Origin: an uncultured beta proteobacterium
Lineage (GTDB): Bacteria > Pseudomonadota > Gammaproteobacteria > Burkholderiales > Burkholderiaceae
Reading direction: 5' to 3'
DNA length: 6,293 nt
NCBI GenBank assembly: GCA_903845455.1
Contig: CAIMXN010000295.1
Span: 1-6,293 of the forward strand
Shown: positions 6,110 to 6,293 of the stretch, piece after piece
Position numbering within the stretch: the first letter of the stretch is position 1
Layout: each line of letters begins with the position of its first letter
Translations under genes and position numbers: made by a program
The notes under the pieces: model-generated
Seen by the model: only the letters and a program-made list of their open reading frames with translations
The model's database searches: none
What the model was told of the DNA's origin: nothing

Positions 6110-6170
6110 CTCTTTCAGAGCCGCCAAAGACTACAAATAGGATTTTTATGAAGGATCTGGCTGAATTACT

Positions 6171-6176
6171 TATAAT
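6171..6176 (+). promoter_or_regulatory. -10 box of the tRNA-Ser promoter
   Basis: A perfect TATAAT is followed by the GC-rich CGACGGC, a discriminator type common in stable-RNA promoters. Transcription should start near 6183, 14 nt before the mature tRNA. The -35 region is weak (TTATGA at 6146-6151 is the nearest likeness, with a long 19-bp spacer). Confidence 0.6.
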
Positions 6177-6196
6177 CGACGGCTTGAATCGCAAAT

Positions 6197-6286
6197 GGAA
6201 GAGTGGCAGAGCGGTTGAATGCACCAGTCTTGAAAACTGGCGAGGATGAAAGTCCTCCGTGAGTTCGAATCTCACCTCTTCCGCCA
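6197..6286 (+). tRNA. tRNA-Ser (anticodon UGA)
   Basis: The full class II cloverleaf can be folded by eye. Acceptor GGAAGAG (6197-6203) pairs with CTCTTCC (6276-6282), followed by discriminator G and an encoded CCA (6284-6286). The anticodon stem CCAGT/ACTGG encloses loop CTTGAAA with anticodon TGA at 6231-6233. A long variable arm is formed by GAGGA/TCCTC. The T arm GTGAG/CTCAC encloses TTCGAAT. The long variable arm and the G discriminator are serine identity features. The tRNA reads UCA and, by wobble, other UCN codons. It is complete, with only 7 bases after it before the window ends. Confidence 0.98.
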
Positions 6287-6293
6287 AGTCAAT

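Noticed and set aside
6066..6287. Minus-strand ORF of 73 codons beginning MAEEVRFELTEDFHPRQ
   Set aside because: Its N-terminal half is exactly antisense to tRNA-Ser; this is a well-known spurious translation of tRNA-Ser genes.
6276..6293. tRNA-Ser 3' end as a phage or island attachment site
   Set aside because: No second copy of the tRNA 3' end and no integrase are visible in the window; the other side of the tRNA lies outside it.

Overview
The window looks like a piece of a betaproteobacterial chromosome. A small freshwater Burkholderiaceae such as Polynucleobacter is my best guess. The reasons are the GC content in the mid-40s by eye, the tight gene packing, and the protein style (AlgC-type phosphohexomutase, short Pgi, L-2-hydroxyglutarate-oxidase-like flavoprotein). 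The genus is inferred from general resemblance and was not tested by any search.

Layout from left to right: (1) the 3' part of an alpha/beta hydrolase gene (+ strand), cut by the window's left edge; (2) a ccdAB-type toxin-antitoxin operon (- strand), converging tail to tail with the hydrolase; (3) a two-gene minus-strand block of pgi followed 17 nt later by a phosphomannomutase/phosphoglucomutase gene; (4) a 100-bp divergent regulatory gap; (5) an FAD-dependent oxidoreductase of the L-2-hydroxyglutarate oxidase family (+ strand); (6) a second, unrelated toxin-antitoxin operon on the - strand (Phd-type antitoxin plus PIN-domain toxin), whose toxin ends 3 bp from the oxidoreductase stop; (7) a 158-bp divergent gap and a complete tRNA-Ser(UGA) gene (+ strand) with encoded CCA.

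The pgi/algC pair works on one metabolic node. Pgi interconverts fructose-6-P and glucose-6-P. The mutase interconverts the 6- and 1-phosphates of glucose and mannose, feeding nucleotide-sugar and envelope polysaccharide synthesis. The oxidoreductase shares only the intergenic promoter region with them. Both toxin-antitoxin modules are antitoxin-first, translationally coupled, and point the same way. They bracket the housekeeping block and look like accessory insertions between conserved genes.

Regulatory signals that can be read directly are a near-consensus promoter with an overlapping palindrome before ccdA, an extended -10 before pgi, a 7-bp inverted repeat in the divergent gap, a 12-bp-period direct repeat in front of the Phd-type antitoxin, and a perfect TATAAT box before the tRNA. 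For both ccdA and pgi the -10 box is placed so that transcription would start at the A of the ATG, which suggests leaderless mRNAs. I found no clearly undescribed multi-gene system. The most unusual points are the paired toxin-antitoxin modules around a metabolic block, the predicted leaderless starts, and the altered C-terminus of CcdB.
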